From: Microbacterium galbinum
GTDB lineage: Bacteria > Actinomycetota > Actinomycetes > Actinomycetales > Microbacteriaceae
Length of the DNA: 64,000 bases
Reading direction: 5' to 3'
NCBI RefSeq assembly: GCF_023091225.1
Contig: NZ_JAHWXM010000001.1
Span: 1,612,001 to 1,676,000, forward strand
In this document: one piece after another, positions 7,250-15,952 of the stretch
Numbering within the stretch: the stretch's first letter is position 1
Layout: each line of letters opens with the position of its first letter
The notes under the pieces: model-generated
The model's database searches: none
What the model was told of the DNA's origin: nothing
The model's input: only the letters and a program-made list of their open reading frames with translations
Program-made: the position numbers and the translations under genes

Positions 7250-9217
7250 ATGACCCCCAACAAGAGAAGAGTGCTGGCCGGCGGTACCACCGCGGCCATC
7301 ATCCTCGCGCTGTCCGGCGCGTTGATCCCCACGGCCGCCACGGCTGACGAAGACGGCGCGGCGCCGACGAGCGGAGCGTCGTTCGACGCGAACGCCAAGC
7401 AGCTGCTCACGACCGACGGCGTCGAAGCCGTCGGCACGAACGCCGACGGCCAGGTCGTCGTCTACACGACCGCACCGCAGGACTCCCTGCCGGGCGAAGC
7501 GGATGCCTTCGTCGACGGTCACTCGAACGTCGTCGTCAAGGTGCTCGATGCTCCGCTCGAGTCCCTGGCGACCACCGATGTCGTCGCCGGTGCCGGTTAC
7601 CTCGCCTTCGACCCGGCATCCCCGGAGGTCGGCGGTCTCTGCTCGATCGGCTTCTCGGGCTGGACGCCCACCGGCGATCCCGCGATCATCTCCGCCGGTC
7701 ACTGCACTGACGACGGCGCGTACACGTTCAGCGCTCTGACGCTCCCGACCGGCGACCCGGCGGGTGGCGGCGACCCCGAGAACGGCGACGTGGCTCTCGT
7801 GGACGGCCTCGCCGAGCTCTCCTTCTCGCAGTACGGCGGCCCGGGCAACTCGACCGGCGCCAGCGGAGACCTCACCTCGACCGACATCTCGGTATGGGAC
7901 GTGCAGAACGTCGACCTCACGCTGCTCCCGGAGATCACCGACTGGACGACCTCTGCGTCGGAGGACCTCTCACTCAGCACCACGCCGGTGCGTGCCGTGG
8001 GCGCTCCGCAGTTCGGCACCGTGAGCAAGTCCGGCCGGACGACCGGTCTGAGTTCCGGGCAGGTGACGGAGACCGGCGTCTGGGCGAACGTCAGCGGACG
8101 CCTCGTCTACGGCTTCCTCACGTCCGCGAACTCGGCTGAGGGCGACTCGGGCGGCGCGGTCTACCAGGGAAACACGGCCGTCGGCATCCTGTCCGGCGGC
8201 GGAACGGGCCCCGACGGTCCGGTGATGTTCGCAGCCGACCTGCAGAACGCACTCTCCCTCACCGGCGGCTACACCGTCGCGCTCTACGTCGACGCTCCGA
8301 CCGTCACCTCGCCCGCTCAGGTCGGTATCGGCGGTGCGATCACCGGCACCGGAGCCGCAGGTCAGACGCTCGTCGTCACCCAGGCCGAGGGCGCACCCTT
8401 CGAGGTGCCGATCGACGGTAACGGCAACTGGTCGTTCCCCGCGCCGCCCGAGGTCGGCGAGTACGAGTTCAGCGCGATCGTGCGCAACGGCTTCAACGAG
8501 TCGGCGGCGACGCCGTTCGCGGTCGCTGTGCTCCCGGCAGCCCCGGTCTTCACGTCGCCCGCGAACGGTGACCGCATCGTGTCGGAGGTCACCGAGATCT
8601 CCGGAACCGGCGAGATCGGCGCGACGGTCACCCTGACCGGCGACGTCACCGATGAGGCCACGGTCGGCGAGGACGGCACCTGGAGCGTCGAGGTCGACCT
8701 CGGCATCGACGCCTACTCGGTCAGCGCCACGCAGGAGCTCGACGGCATCACCTCGGCATCTGCGACCTCGGCCTTCGCCGTGATCCCGACGGCCCCGATC
8801 GTCGACGCACCGCTGGCCGGAGGCGCCTACGCCTTCGCCAGCGCCCCGACGGCCGCGACCGGAACGGGCATCGAGGAGGCCGCGATCAGCGTCACCCTGA
8901 ATGGTGCGGATGCCGGATCGACCACCGTCGCCGACGGCGCATGGAGCGTTCCGCTCACCGCCCAGGCGGGCGAGTTCTCGCTCGTCGTGACGCAGACCGT
9001 CAACGGTCAGAGCAACAGCACGACCGTCTCGTACGAGGTCGCGGCGGCTCCCACCACGGGCGGCGGCGCGGGCGAGGGCTCGGGCAGCGCCCCGGGTTCG
9101 CTCGCCAACACCGGTATGACCGATGCGACGCCGTACGTGGTGACGGCGGCGGCCCTGCTGCTCCTCGGCGCAGCACTGCTCACCGTCCGTCGGATGCGGA
9201 CGCGCAACACCCTCTGA
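7250..9217 (+). CDS. cell-wall-anchored S1-type serine protease with Ig-like repeats
   Basis: The 655-residue protein begins with a signal peptide (residues 1-35). A chymotrypsin-fold protease domain follows with the full triad: His in ISAGHC (about residue 149), Asp in GDVALV (about 180) and Ser in EGDSGGAV (about 300). From residue 345 there are three Ig-like or invasin-like repeats. The C-terminus is LANTG near residue 618, a hydrophobic helix and RRMRTR. LAXTG is the motif preferred by class E sortases of high-GC actinobacteria, so the protease is probably linked to peptidoglycan. A perfect terminator follows. Confidence 0.9.
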   Translation: MTPNKRRVLAGGTTAAIILALSGALIPTAATADEDGAAPTSGASFDANAKQLLTTDGVEAVGTNADGQVVVYTTAPQDSLPGEADAFVDGHSNVVVKVLDAPLESLATTDVVAGAGYLAFDPASPEVGGLCSIGFSGWTPTGDPAIISAGHCTDDGAYTFSALTLPTGDPAGGGDPENGDVALVDGLAELSFSQYGGPGNSTGASGDLTSTDISVWDVQNVDLTLLPEITDWTTSASEDLSLSTTPVRAVGAPQFGTVSKSGRTTGLSSGQVTETGVWANVSGRLVYGFLTSANSAEGDSGGAVYQGNTAVGILSGGGTGPDGPVMFAADLQNALSLTGGYTVALYVDAPTVTSPAQVGIGGAITGTGAAGQTLVVTQAEGAPFEVPIDGNGNWSFPAPPEVGEYEFSAIVRNGFNESAATPFAVAVLPAAPVFTSPANGDRIVSEVTEISGTGEIGATVTLTGDVTDEATVGEDGTWSVEVDLGIDAYSVSATQELDGITSASATSAFAVIPTAPIVDAPLAGGAYAFASAPTAATGTGIEEAAISVTLNGADAGSTTVADGAWSVPLTAQAGEFSLVVTQTVNGQSNSTTVSYEVAAAPTTGGGAGEGSGSAPGSLANTGMTDATPYVVTAAALLLLGAALLTVRRMRTRNTL

Positions 9218-9238
9218 TCCGATCCTGATCTGATCGCC

Positions 9239-9274
9239 GTCGGGCGGTGCGGGCTCCGGCTCGCACCGCCCGAC
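9239..9274 (+). terminator. terminator of the S1 protease gene
   Basis: GTCGGGCGGTGCG (9239-9251) and CGCACCGCCCGAC (9262-9274) form a perfect 13-bp stem with a ten-base loop. GTGTTT follows. Confidence 0.85.
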
Positions 9275-9332
9275 GTGTTTCCCCCGCGCCCCCGGATTCG
9301 TCCGGCTCGCGGCACCTCGATACGCTCGAAGA

Positions 9333-10253
9333 ATGCTCGAGACACTCACCGGATTCGTCGTGGTGGGCGTCGCGATCATCGTCGGCTACGTGCTGGCACG
9401 GATCGATCTGCTCGGCGAGCACGCGCGTCCGGTGTTGAGCCGCCTGGTCTTCTTCGTGCTCTCGCCGTTCCTGCTCTTCACCGTTCTCGCGCACGCCGAC
9501 GCGACGATGCTGTTCTCGTCGTTGCTGCCCGTGTCGGCCATCGCCGCGGTCGTCGTGATCCTGATCCACACCCTCGTCGCGCGCTTCGCCTGGCGTCGGT
9601 CGGTGGCCGAGACGACGATCGGCGCTCTCTCGGCCGGTCAGGTCAACTCGAACAACATCGGCCTGCCCCTCTCCCTCTATCTGCTGGGGAGTGCGGCATT
9701 CCCCGCGCCGGTGATCCTTCTGCAGCTCCTGGTCTTCACGCCGGTCTCGCTCACGATCCTCGACGCCGCCACGGCCGAGCGCACCTCTCTGCGCCGCACG
9801 CTGCTGCGCACCGCGACGAACCCGATCATCATCGGCGCCCTGCTCGGAACCCTGGTGTCGGTCACAGGCCTGCAACTCCCGGAGATCGTCCTGGCACCCG
9901 CGCAGTTGATCGCGGATGCCGCGGTGCCGGTGCTCCTCATCAGCTACGGCATGTCATTGCACGGCCAGCGCGTGCTCGGCACGCGGGGGCACCGACGCGA
10001 TGTCGTCGTGGCGAGCATCCTGAAGCTGGCGGTCATGCCACTGGTCGCGTGGGTCTTCGCCCAGTTCGTGTTCGGGCTCACCACGCACGAGGTGCTGATC
10101 GTCACGGTGCTCGCGGCTCTGCCGACCGCGCAGAACGTGTTCAACTACTCGCAGCGCTACGGCGTCGGCGAGGCGATCTCCCGTGACACCGTCTTCCTGA
10201 CGACGATCGGATGCCTGCCCGTGCTGCTCCTGATCATGCTGCTTCTCGGCTGA
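9333..10253 (+). CDS. AEC family transporter (auxin efflux carrier / malate permease type)
   Basis: The 306-residue membrane protein has about ten helices in two halves. It shows features of the AEC family: an N-terminal FVVVGVAIIVGYVLAR helix, QVNSNNIGLPLSLYLLG in the middle, and LPTAQNVFNYSQRYG near the C-terminus, where a polar break in the helix is typical. Members of the family move carboxylates or related metabolites across the membrane; the substrate cannot be read from sequence. It converges on the next M23 gene with only 12 bp between the two stops and no terminator in that gap. Confidence 0.88.
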   Translation: MLETLTGFVVVGVAIIVGYVLARIDLLGEHARPVLSRLVFFVLSPFLLFTVLAHADATMLFSSLLPVSAIAAVVVILIHTLVARFAWRRSVAETTIGALSAGQVNSNNIGLPLSLYLLGSAAFPAPVILLQLLVFTPVSLTILDAATAERTSLRRTLLRTATNPIIIGALLGTLVSVTGLQLPEIVLAPAQLIADAAVPVLLISYGMSLHGQRVLGTRGHRRDVVVASILKLAVMPLVAWVFAQFVFGLTTHEVLIVTVLAALPTAQNVFNYSQRYGVGEAISRDTVFLTTIGCLPVLLLIMLLLG

Positions 10254-10265
10254 CGCCGGTCGCGA

Positions 10266-11594
10266 TCACTCGATCTGCAGGTAGGAGCCGAACCCGGTTC
10301 CGATGACGTACGAGGCGCCGAACCCGCCGTTCCCGCCGCCGGGGTAGACCCGAAGGTCGCCGTTCGCCATCCGCGCGACGAGGTCGGGGCGCCCGTCGCC
10401 GTTGTAGTCGACGCCGCCCGTCATGGCCGTGAACCCGGTCCATCCGCGCCCGACGATCTGACGCGCGGCGAAGCCGTTGGGGATGCCCGGGTAGAAGTAC
10501 TGGGTGCCGGCGGCATCGATCGCGATGAGATCTCCGCGCCCGTCGCGGTCGAAGTCGCCGCCCACGAGGTAGACCATCGAATTCCACTCCGGTCCGCCGG
10601 GACGCGTCTGCCCTGACAATCCGCCCTTGCCGTCTCCGAGATGGATCGTCATGTTGCCGTCCGGACGGACGGAGATGACGTCGTGGAGGCCGTCTCCCGT
10701 GTAGTCGGCTCCGGAGACGAGATGCAGCAGTCCGCCCCATCCGGTCGCGATGTCCCGCTGGGAGGCGAACCCTCCTCCGGCCGCAGGACTGCCCCCGTAG
10801 AACTCCAGCGTTCCATCGTTGCGGACCACGATCAGGTCGGAGTGGCCGTCGTTGTTGAGGTCGCCGTGCGCGATCTGTCCGCGGCCCGCCCAGCCGGAGG
10901 TGATGACGACGCGCGGCTTGAGCGCCGCGGTGCCGTTCCCCCCGAGGAAGTGGAGATCGCCATCGGCGGCCACACCGACGAGATCGGCCTTGCCGTCGCG
11001 GTTGTAGTCGGCCGTCAGCACCTTGGGGTTTACCGGGGTTCCGAGACCGGGGAAGTTCATCGGGATGAAACTGCCGCGCGTGACGTTCGTCAGGCACGTG
11101 AAGCCGTTGTTGATCGCGCTGTACACGCTGCCGTTGCGCCACACCTCGAAGTGCAGGTGGTACGCGTCGGTGGCGCCGGTCTTGCCGACGACGCCGATCT
11201 GCTGTCCGCGGCTGACGCGCGTGCCTGCCGCCTGCATGCCGGGCGCGGCCATGTGCCCGTAGCGGGTGACGTAGCCGCCGGGATGTTCGATGTCGACGTA
11301 GTTGCCGTACCCGCTGTTCGCGGTTCGCGCCTTGATCACGCCGTCATAGGCCGCCAGGATCGGCGTTCCGCCGCCTCCGCCGATATCGATGCCGTCGTGC
11401 TTGCGGTAGTTGTTGCGGCATCCGTCGCCGACCTTCGACTGGATGTTCCCGGACGAGGGTACGACCATCTGCCCGTCGGTCGCAGCGGATGCCGGTGCCG
11501 ACGACGTGAGCGACGGGAAGAAGGAGGCGAGGACCACCGCCAGGAGTGCCAGAACACCGACTCGGGCGCGCCGCAAGCGTGACTGTCGCTTCAT
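10266..11594 (-). CDS. secreted M23 peptidase with C-terminal VCBS/FG-GAP repeats
   Basis: The 442-residue protein starts with a signal peptide ending near ASAATD (residue 39). An M23 zinc peptidase domain spans about 40-165, with HDGID near residue 66, RYGHM, and HLHFE near residue 148. Five FG-GAP/VCBS-like repeats follow (about 195-440), each with a DxNxDG-type calcium loop such as DYNRDGKAD, DLNNDGHSD and DFDRDGRGD. The repeats probably fold as a propeller that binds wall polymer or protein. The ATG at 11594 is chosen for GGGAGAGCGAC before it and the signal peptide after it; open frame upstream is not protein-like. Confidence 0.88.
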   Translation of the reverse strand: MKRQSRLRRARVGVLALLAVVLASFFPSLTSSAPASAATDGQMVVPSSGNIQSKVGDGCRNNYRKHDGIDIGGGGGTPILAAYDGVIKARTANSGYGNYVDIEHPGGYVTRYGHMAAPGMQAAGTRVSRGQQIGVVGKTGATDAYHLHFEVWRNGSVYSAINNGFTCLTNVTRGSFIPMNFPGLGTPVNPKVLTADYNRDGKADLVGVAADGDLHFLGGNGTAALKPRVVITSGWAGRGQIAHGDLNNDGHSDLIVVRNDGTLEFYGGSPAAGGGFASQRDIATGWGGLLHLVSGADYTGDGLHDVISVRPDGNMTIHLGDGKGGLSGQTRPGGPEWNSMVYLVGGDFDRDGRGDLIAIDAAGTQYFYPGIPNGFAARQIVGRGWTGFTAMTGGVDYNGDGRPDLVARMANGDLRVYPGGGNGGFGASYVIGTGFGSYLQIE

Positions 11595-11709
11595 GTCGCG
11601 CTCTCCCGTGGTCGTTCGGCCCCAGCGGACATGATGTCCCCCGCCGTCACGGTACCAGCGCGACAGGAATTCGTGGCGGACATCGGCGTGATATTCCCCG
11701 AATAACAAG

Positions 11710-11715
11710 TACGGT
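11710..11715 (+). promoter_or_regulatory. -10 box (leaderless type)
   Basis: TACGGT is followed by six bases and the ATG at 11722, which has no Shine-Dalgarno site. Confidence 0.5.
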
Positions 11716-11721
11716 TCTTCT

Positions 11722-12024
11722 ATGGGCAGGCTCAGGTACGACGGCACTTCCGACCCGATCATCATCGAGGACGTGACGCTCGCGCATCTCAAGATCATCA
11801 TCGCGACGAAGCTGCGCCGACAGGAGAGCTTCATGATGACGTGGGCGCCGCGTGACAGCGGCCCCAACAAGCGGGCGACGGTCTGGATCCATCCGGCGAT
11901 CCCCCTGCAGTTCGGCTTCGACGAGGAGCAGCCGCCCACCGTCGACCCGCAACGCATCGCCGAACTGATGCAGCACCTCAACGCCAGCGGCGAGCTGGTG
12001 CTCGATCACGTGCTGTCGAGCTAA
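11722..12024 (+). CDS. small conserved actinobacterial protein (MGRLxY type)
   Basis: This is a 100-residue soluble protein starting MGRLRYDG, with a Trp-rich middle (FMMTWAPRD, VWIHPAIPLQF). Proteins of this size and opening are common in Microbacteriaceae and are sometimes labelled as DNA-ligase-related in databases. I see none of the ligase motifs and regard that label as unreliable. The function is unknown. A TACGGT box six bases before the ATG and the lack of a ribosome site suggest a leaderless transcript. Confidence 0.75.
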   Translation: MGRLRYDGTSDPIIIEDVTLAHLKIIIATKLRRQESFMMTWAPRDSGPNKRATVWIHPAIPLQFGFDEEQPPTVDPQRIAELMQHLNASGELVLDHVLSS

Positions 12025-12064
12025 CCGAAATATCGGTGCGCGCCAGCCGACCGCACGCACCCGC

Positions 12065-12070
12065 TACGCT
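12065..12070 (+). promoter_or_regulatory. -10 box (leaderless type)
   Basis: TACGCT is followed by six bases and the GTG at 12077. An in-frame GTG at 12071 directly abuts the box and is therefore less likely to be the start. Confidence 0.5.
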
Positions 12071-12076
12071 GTGGCC

Positions 12077-12598
12077 GTGGACCCGACAATCATCCTTCTC
12101 GGCATTCTCGTCCTCGTACTCATCATCGGCGGGCCCTTCATCAAGAGGTGGGCGAACCGCAAGGCCGCAGCCGCCGGCGAGAACGCCGGACGCAAGTTCG
12201 CCGCGAAGCAACTGGTGAACGTGCTCGTCGAGTTCGGAACCACCGTCGTCATCCACGCCCCCGAAGACGCGGCGCGCGAGATCGTCGCCGAGGCCGCGGG
12301 CAAGAAACCCAAGGACTTCCCGGGGCGCGCGGACGGCGGCTTCGGCATCCGCTTCGTCGAGCCCGATGACACGATCGTGCGCCTGGTGCCCGATCCCGCC
12401 GGCACGCGCGTGCAGGTCGAGACCTTCCGCGAGTACATGGGCTTCCCCCAGACCGTCTCGTTCTGGCAGGACCTGCGCACGCGCATCTCGACCGCCGCCG
12501 CAGCGCGCGGGGTCACGGTGTCGGAGGGGCCGCACCTCGAATACCTTCGCGGTCACCTGCTCGACCCCAAAAACGCCCGCTGGGCACTCGACGCCTGA
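12077..12598 (+). CDS. hypothetical membrane-anchored protein
   Basis: The 173-residue protein has one N-terminal transmembrane helix (IILLGILVLVLIIGGPF) followed by a basic stretch (KRWANRKAAAAG). A cytoplasmic alpha/beta domain follows that contains DGGFGIRFVEPDD and FREYMGFPQTVSFWQDL. I do not recognise the family. The start at 12077 is set by the TANNNT box six bases upstream. It is transcribed in the same direction as the following DivIVA-like gene, but 178 bp of non-coding DNA with its own -10-like TAGGCT separates them. Confidence 0.7.
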   Translation: MDPTIILLGILVLVLIIGGPFIKRWANRKAAAAGENAGRKFAAKQLVNVLVEFGTTVVIHAPEDAAREIVAEAAGKKPKDFPGRADGGFGIRFVEPDDTIVRLVPDPAGTRVQVETFREYMGFPQTVSFWQDLRTRISTAAAARGVTVSEGPHLEYLRGHLLDPKNARWALDA

Positions 12599-12776
12599 TC
12601 GCCCCTCGCGCGGGGTGAATTCGCCTTTCGCGCCGGGTGAAACCGGCACGCAACTCCCGCCCGACGCAACTAGGCTGGACTGCGACGGCGACAGCGGCTC
12701 GCAGCGGCTGTCACGGCATCGGCCCTTCACGATCCCTCCCCGGTCCTCACGGACCTGCCCCAGAAAGGCACGAACC

Positions 12777-14171
12777 ATGAGCGAATCCTCCGAGTCCGAA
12801 GACCGCAGCGGCGACCGCTCCCCCGACTTCTTCGACCAGCTGATCGAGACCACGCCGCCCGCAGCCTCCTCCCCGCAGGGCTCCTCGTCGTCTCCGGCGG
12901 CGTTCACGATCGGTTTCCGCGGTTACGACAAGGCGGAGGTCGACTCCGCGCTGTCGACGCTGCGCAACCAGCTGCAGCAGGCCAACGCCGACCTGGCCGA
13001 CGCCGAGGTGCGTCACGCCGACGCGATCGATGCGCTGAAGTCGGAGGAGGGCTCCGCCCGCGAAGAGCTCGAGAGCGAGCTGACCGCTCTGAAGGCGAAA
13101 GTCGCCGAGACCGAGCAGCAGGTCGCGACGCTGACCTCCGAGCTCGTCGACGCCCCCGCCCCGGACGGTGAGGAGGCGCCGTCGCGCCAGCAGTTCGAGG
13201 CGATCCTGCGCGTGGCGGAGGAGCAGGCGAACGTCCTGATCCAGAACGCCGCGGTGCAGGCCGACCGCCTCATGGCCGCCGCCCGCGAAGAGGTCGCCGC
13301 CCAGCGCGCCGAGGCCGAGGCCGACGTCGCCCGCATCATCTCCCAGGCCGAGCGGGATGCCGACCAGGTGCGCCTCAAGATCGACACCGAGTACACGGCG
13401 CACGAGGCGCGCATCGAGCGCGAGGGCGCCCACGCCACCGAGAAGGTCAACCAGGCCTCGCAGGAGGCCACGGCCATCCGCACCGAGGCGGAGAAGGGAG
13501 CGGCCGCACTGCGCTCGCTCGTCACCCGCGAGACCACCCAGCTGCGTGCCGACGCCGAGCGCGACGTGCGCGAGATGAACGCCCGCGTGCTCGAGTTCGA
13601 AGAGACACTGACCCGCCGCCAGGACGACGCTCAGCAGGAGTTCCTCGTGCTGCACAACCAGGCCGTCGCCCACGCCGAGCGCATCACGAGCGATGCGAAC
13701 GAGCAGGTCTCGGCCTCTCTCGACCACGCCCAGCGCATCTCGGCGAAGGCCGACGACTACGAGCGCCTCATGCGTTCGCAGGCGCAGTCCATCGAGGCAG
13801 ACGCCCAGGTGCGCGCCCGCGAGACGCTCGACCGCGCGCGGGTGAAGTCGCAGAAGATCGTCGACGCCGTCACGACGCACACCAACACGGTGCTGCGGGA
13901 TGCCGAGGACCGCACGCGTCAGCTGCGCTGGCAGCAGCAGCAGCTCACGAGCTTCATGGCCGAGGTGCGCGAGCTCATCCGCCCCGACGGCGTCTTCTCC
14001 GACGAGGGCGGCGCGACCGCGTCGCTCGGCGAGGTCGCGACGGTCGACGACGAGCCCGCCGAGGAGTTCCTGGGCGACGAGGTGCTCGATGACGAGGCGA
14101 TCGACGACGATCGTCCGCTCGAGAAGATCACGATCGAGGTCGTCGAGAGCGACGACGACTCGGCACGCTGA
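12777..14171 (+). CDS. DivIVA-like coiled-coil protein
   Basis: The 464-residue protein has a disordered acidic and Ser-rich N-terminus. A DivIVA-type motif, FTIGFRGYDKAEVDSAL, lies around residues 44-60, with one very long Ala/Glu/Arg-rich coiled coil from about 60 to 400 and an acidic tail. The RGYD-x3-VD pattern is the N-terminal lipid-binding signature of DivIVA/Wag31 proteins. Such proteins mark curved membrane and recruit wall-synthesis or cell-division factors. It is unlikely to be the main Wag31 because the motif is internal and the coiled coil is unusually long. AGAAAGG precedes the ATG. Confidence 0.8.
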   Translation: MSESSESEDRSGDRSPDFFDQLIETTPPAASSPQGSSSSPAAFTIGFRGYDKAEVDSALSTLRNQLQQANADLADAEVRHADAIDALKSEEGSAREELESELTALKAKVAETEQQVATLTSELVDAPAPDGEEAPSRQQFEAILRVAEEQANVLIQNAAVQADRLMAAAREEVAAQRAEAEADVARIISQAERDADQVRLKIDTEYTAHEARIEREGAHATEKVNQASQEATAIRTEAEKGAAALRSLVTRETTQLRADAERDVREMNARVLEFEETLTRRQDDAQQEFLVLHNQAVAHAERITSDANEQVSASLDHAQRISAKADDYERLMRSQAQSIEADAQVRARETLDRARVKSQKIVDAVTTHTNTVLRDAEDRTRQLRWQQQQLTSFMAEVRELIRPDGVFSDEGGATASLGEVATVDDEPAEEFLGDEVLDDEAIDDDRPLEKITIEVVESDDDSAR

Positions 14172-14182
14172 CACACCCCTGC

Positions 14183-14223
14183 ATGACGAAGGCCCGAGCG
14201 GAATCCGCTCGGGCCTTCGTCAT
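14183..14223. terminator. bidirectional terminator, 19-bp perfect stem
   Basis: The arms 14183-14201 and 14205-14223 are exact reverse complements around a three-base AAT loop. The structure serves the converging DivIVA-like and desaturase genes. Confidence 0.9.
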
Positions 14224-14232
14224 GGTCGTCGT

Positions 14233-15264
14233 CTATGCGCGGCGCATCTGCGACGCGGCAGGGCAGTCGAACGGATCGCTCGCGGCGAGCCCCACACGGT
14301 TGAGGTAAGCGATGACGATCGCGTACGACCGCCACAGGCTCGTCTCGGTGTAGGGGATGCTGTTGGCCGCGCAGTAGTCGCGCACGATTCCGCGTGCCTT
14401 CGAGAGGTGCAGGCGCGACATGTTCGGGAACAGGTGATGCTCGACCTGGTGGTTGAGTCCGCCCATGAACCAGGTGGCCCACCAGCCGCCGTTGACGTTG
14501 CGCGAGGTGCGCACCTGCTTCGAGAAGAAGTCGAGCTTGGCATCGGGCGCGATGACCGGCATGCCCTTGTGGTTGGGAGCGAAGGACGCGCCCATGTAGA
14601 CGCCGAAGACGGCGAGCTGCACGCCCATGAACGCGAAGGCCATGCCCAGGGGGAGGAAGAGGAAGACCGGCACGATGACCAGCGCGAGGCGGAGCGCGAT
14701 GAGGCTCAGCTCGGTCCAGCGGCCCTTCACGTTCTTCTGCGTGGTGAGGTGCTTGAGGCTGATGTAGTGGAGGTTGATCCCCTCGAGCGTGAGCAGCGGG
14801 AAGAACAGCCAGCCCTGCTTGCGGGTGATCAGGCGCACGAGACCGCGCGACTGCGCGGCATCCGTCTCGAGGAACGAGATCGTGTCGACCTGGATGTCGG
14901 GGTCCTTGCCGACCTGGTTCGGGTTGCCGTGGTGGCGGGTGTGCTTGGAGTCCCACCAGTGGTAGCTCATGCCGACGGCGCCGGCCGCGAGGATGCGCGC
15001 CAGGCGGAAGTTCGACGGACCGGACGCGAGGATCTGGCGGTGGGCGGCCTCATGAGCGAGGAACGCCACCTGCGTGAAAAGGATGCCGAGGGCTCCGGCG
15101 ATGAGGAGCTGGAACCAGCTGTCGCCGAGCAGGATGAACCCGGTGATCGCACCGCCGAAGCCGAGGGCGAGCGCCCCCGCGACGAGAGAGTAGAAGACCG
15201 GGGTGCGCTGCATCAGGCCGGTCTCCTTGACCACCTGCTGCACATCGCGATACGCCTTCGCCAT
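14233..15264 (-). CDS. membrane fatty acid desaturase
   Basis: The protein is a di-iron acyl desaturase of the cytoplasmic membrane. It has all three histidine boxes: HEAAH, HTRHH and QVEHH followed by LFPNMSR, plus two pairs of hydrophobic helices. It should introduce double bases into membrane acyl chains using ferredoxin or a similar donor. The first conventional start is ATG 15264, but it has no ribosome site. The frame stays protein-like for 28 codons upstream to a tandem ATC ATC at 15351-15346, which lies three and six bases after a perfect AAGGAG. The true start may therefore be a rare ATC. Cold or fluidity control is plausible but not shown. Confidence 0.9.
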   Translation of the reverse strand: MAKAYRDVQQVVKETGLMQRTPVFYSLVAGALALGFGGAITGFILLGDSWFQLLIAGALGILFTQVAFLAHEAAHRQILASGPSNFRLARILAAGAVGMSYHWWDSKHTRHHGNPNQVGKDPDIQVDTISFLETDAAQSRGLVRLITRKQGWLFFPLLTLEGINLHYISLKHLTTQKNVKGRWTELSLIALRLALVIVPVFLFLPLGMAFAFMGVQLAVFGVYMGASFAPNHKGMPVIAPDAKLDFFSKQVRTSRNVNGGWWATWFMGGLNHQVEHHLFPNMSRLHLSKARGIVRDYCAANSIPYTETSLWRSYAIVIAYLNRVGLAASDPFDCPAASQMRRA

Positions 15265-15370
15265 CGGCGGGAAGTCGGCGTTTCCCGAATAGGTCTGCCG
15301 GATGGGACCGAGCGTGGAAGCGGTGGATTCGAGCTGTGAAGTGGAGATGATGCTCTCCTTCCGATCGGGA

Positions 15371-15396
15371 GCCCTTGAGCTTCAGAAGCCAAGGGC
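15371..15396 (-). promoter_or_regulatory. 5' UTR hairpin before the desaturase ribosome site
   Basis: GCCCTTG (15371-15377) pairs with CAAGGGC (15390-15396), and an inner GCTT/AAGC pairing continues the stem to a small loop. It lies ten bases upstream of the AAGGAG at 15355-15360 and could affect translation. Confidence 0.45.
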
Positions 15397-15455
15397 AGAT
15401 GCCGATCGCTGACCTCAGGCTAACCCTGCCCGCATACGCGGGAGGGCATACGAAA

Positions 15456-15484
15456 GCCCCTCCGGCATGTGATTCCGGAGGGGC
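15456..15484. terminator. terminator after the small minus-strand gene
   Basis: GCCCCTCCGG (15456-15465) pairs perfectly with CCGGAGGGGC (15475-15484). On the minus strand a TTTCG stretch follows. Confidence 0.75.
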
Positions 15485-15492
15485 GGGGTCGT

Positions 15493-15786
15493 TCAGGCGC
15501 GGGCGCGGCGCGGGCGGCGGCGGAAAACCGCGGGAAAACCGAGGTTCCGGCGCTTGCTGTGGGGTTCGTGTGAGAACTCCAGAGCCCGCTGAGCGTCGTC
15601 GAGATCGGCGAATGTGCCGAGATCGGCACCGCGCGCGTCACGCACGACGTGGGCGGTGCCGTCGAACTCGACGAAACCGGCGAATTCGCCGTCGCGGGTC
15701 GCGACGTGCACGTCGAGGTCGGCCTGCTTCCAGGTCAACGGATCGGTCGGATGGAAAGTTGTCGTACTCATGGTCATGCTCATCAT
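15493..15786 (-). CDS. small hypothetical protein
   Basis: This is a 97-residue protein with a short alpha/beta core (LDVHVATRDGEFAGFVEFDG, then GTFADLDDAQRALEF) and a very basic tail ending in RRRPRRARA, which could bind nucleic acid. I do not recognise a family. Four in-frame ATGs occur in the first 16 bases of the gene (15786, 15783, 15777, 15771) and none has a good ribosome site, so the exact start is open. It has its own terminator and lies divergently from nothing; the desaturase is downstream on the same strand. Confidence 0.6.
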   Translation of the reverse strand: MMSMTMSTTTFHPTDPLTWKQADLDVHVATRDGEFAGFVEFDGTAHVVRDARGADLGTFADLDDAQRALEFSHEPHSKRRNLGFPAVFRRRPRRARA

Positions 15787-15952
15787 TGCTGTGTGGCGGG
15801 CGCGTCGGCGCTCCGCGATGGAAGATCGTGGGCGGATGCCGCGCGCGTCGATGTGCGTGGTCCGGAATGGCCCTGATCAGTGGCAACGTGGGCGCCGAGA
15901 GGGGCGTGCACACACGTTGCGTAGACAGACTAGCAGATTTGCGCGGGCCGTG

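Noticed and set aside
11722..12024. DNA ligase label for the small MGRLxY protein
   Set aside because: The protein is 100 residues long and lacks the KxDG nucleotidyltransferase motif.
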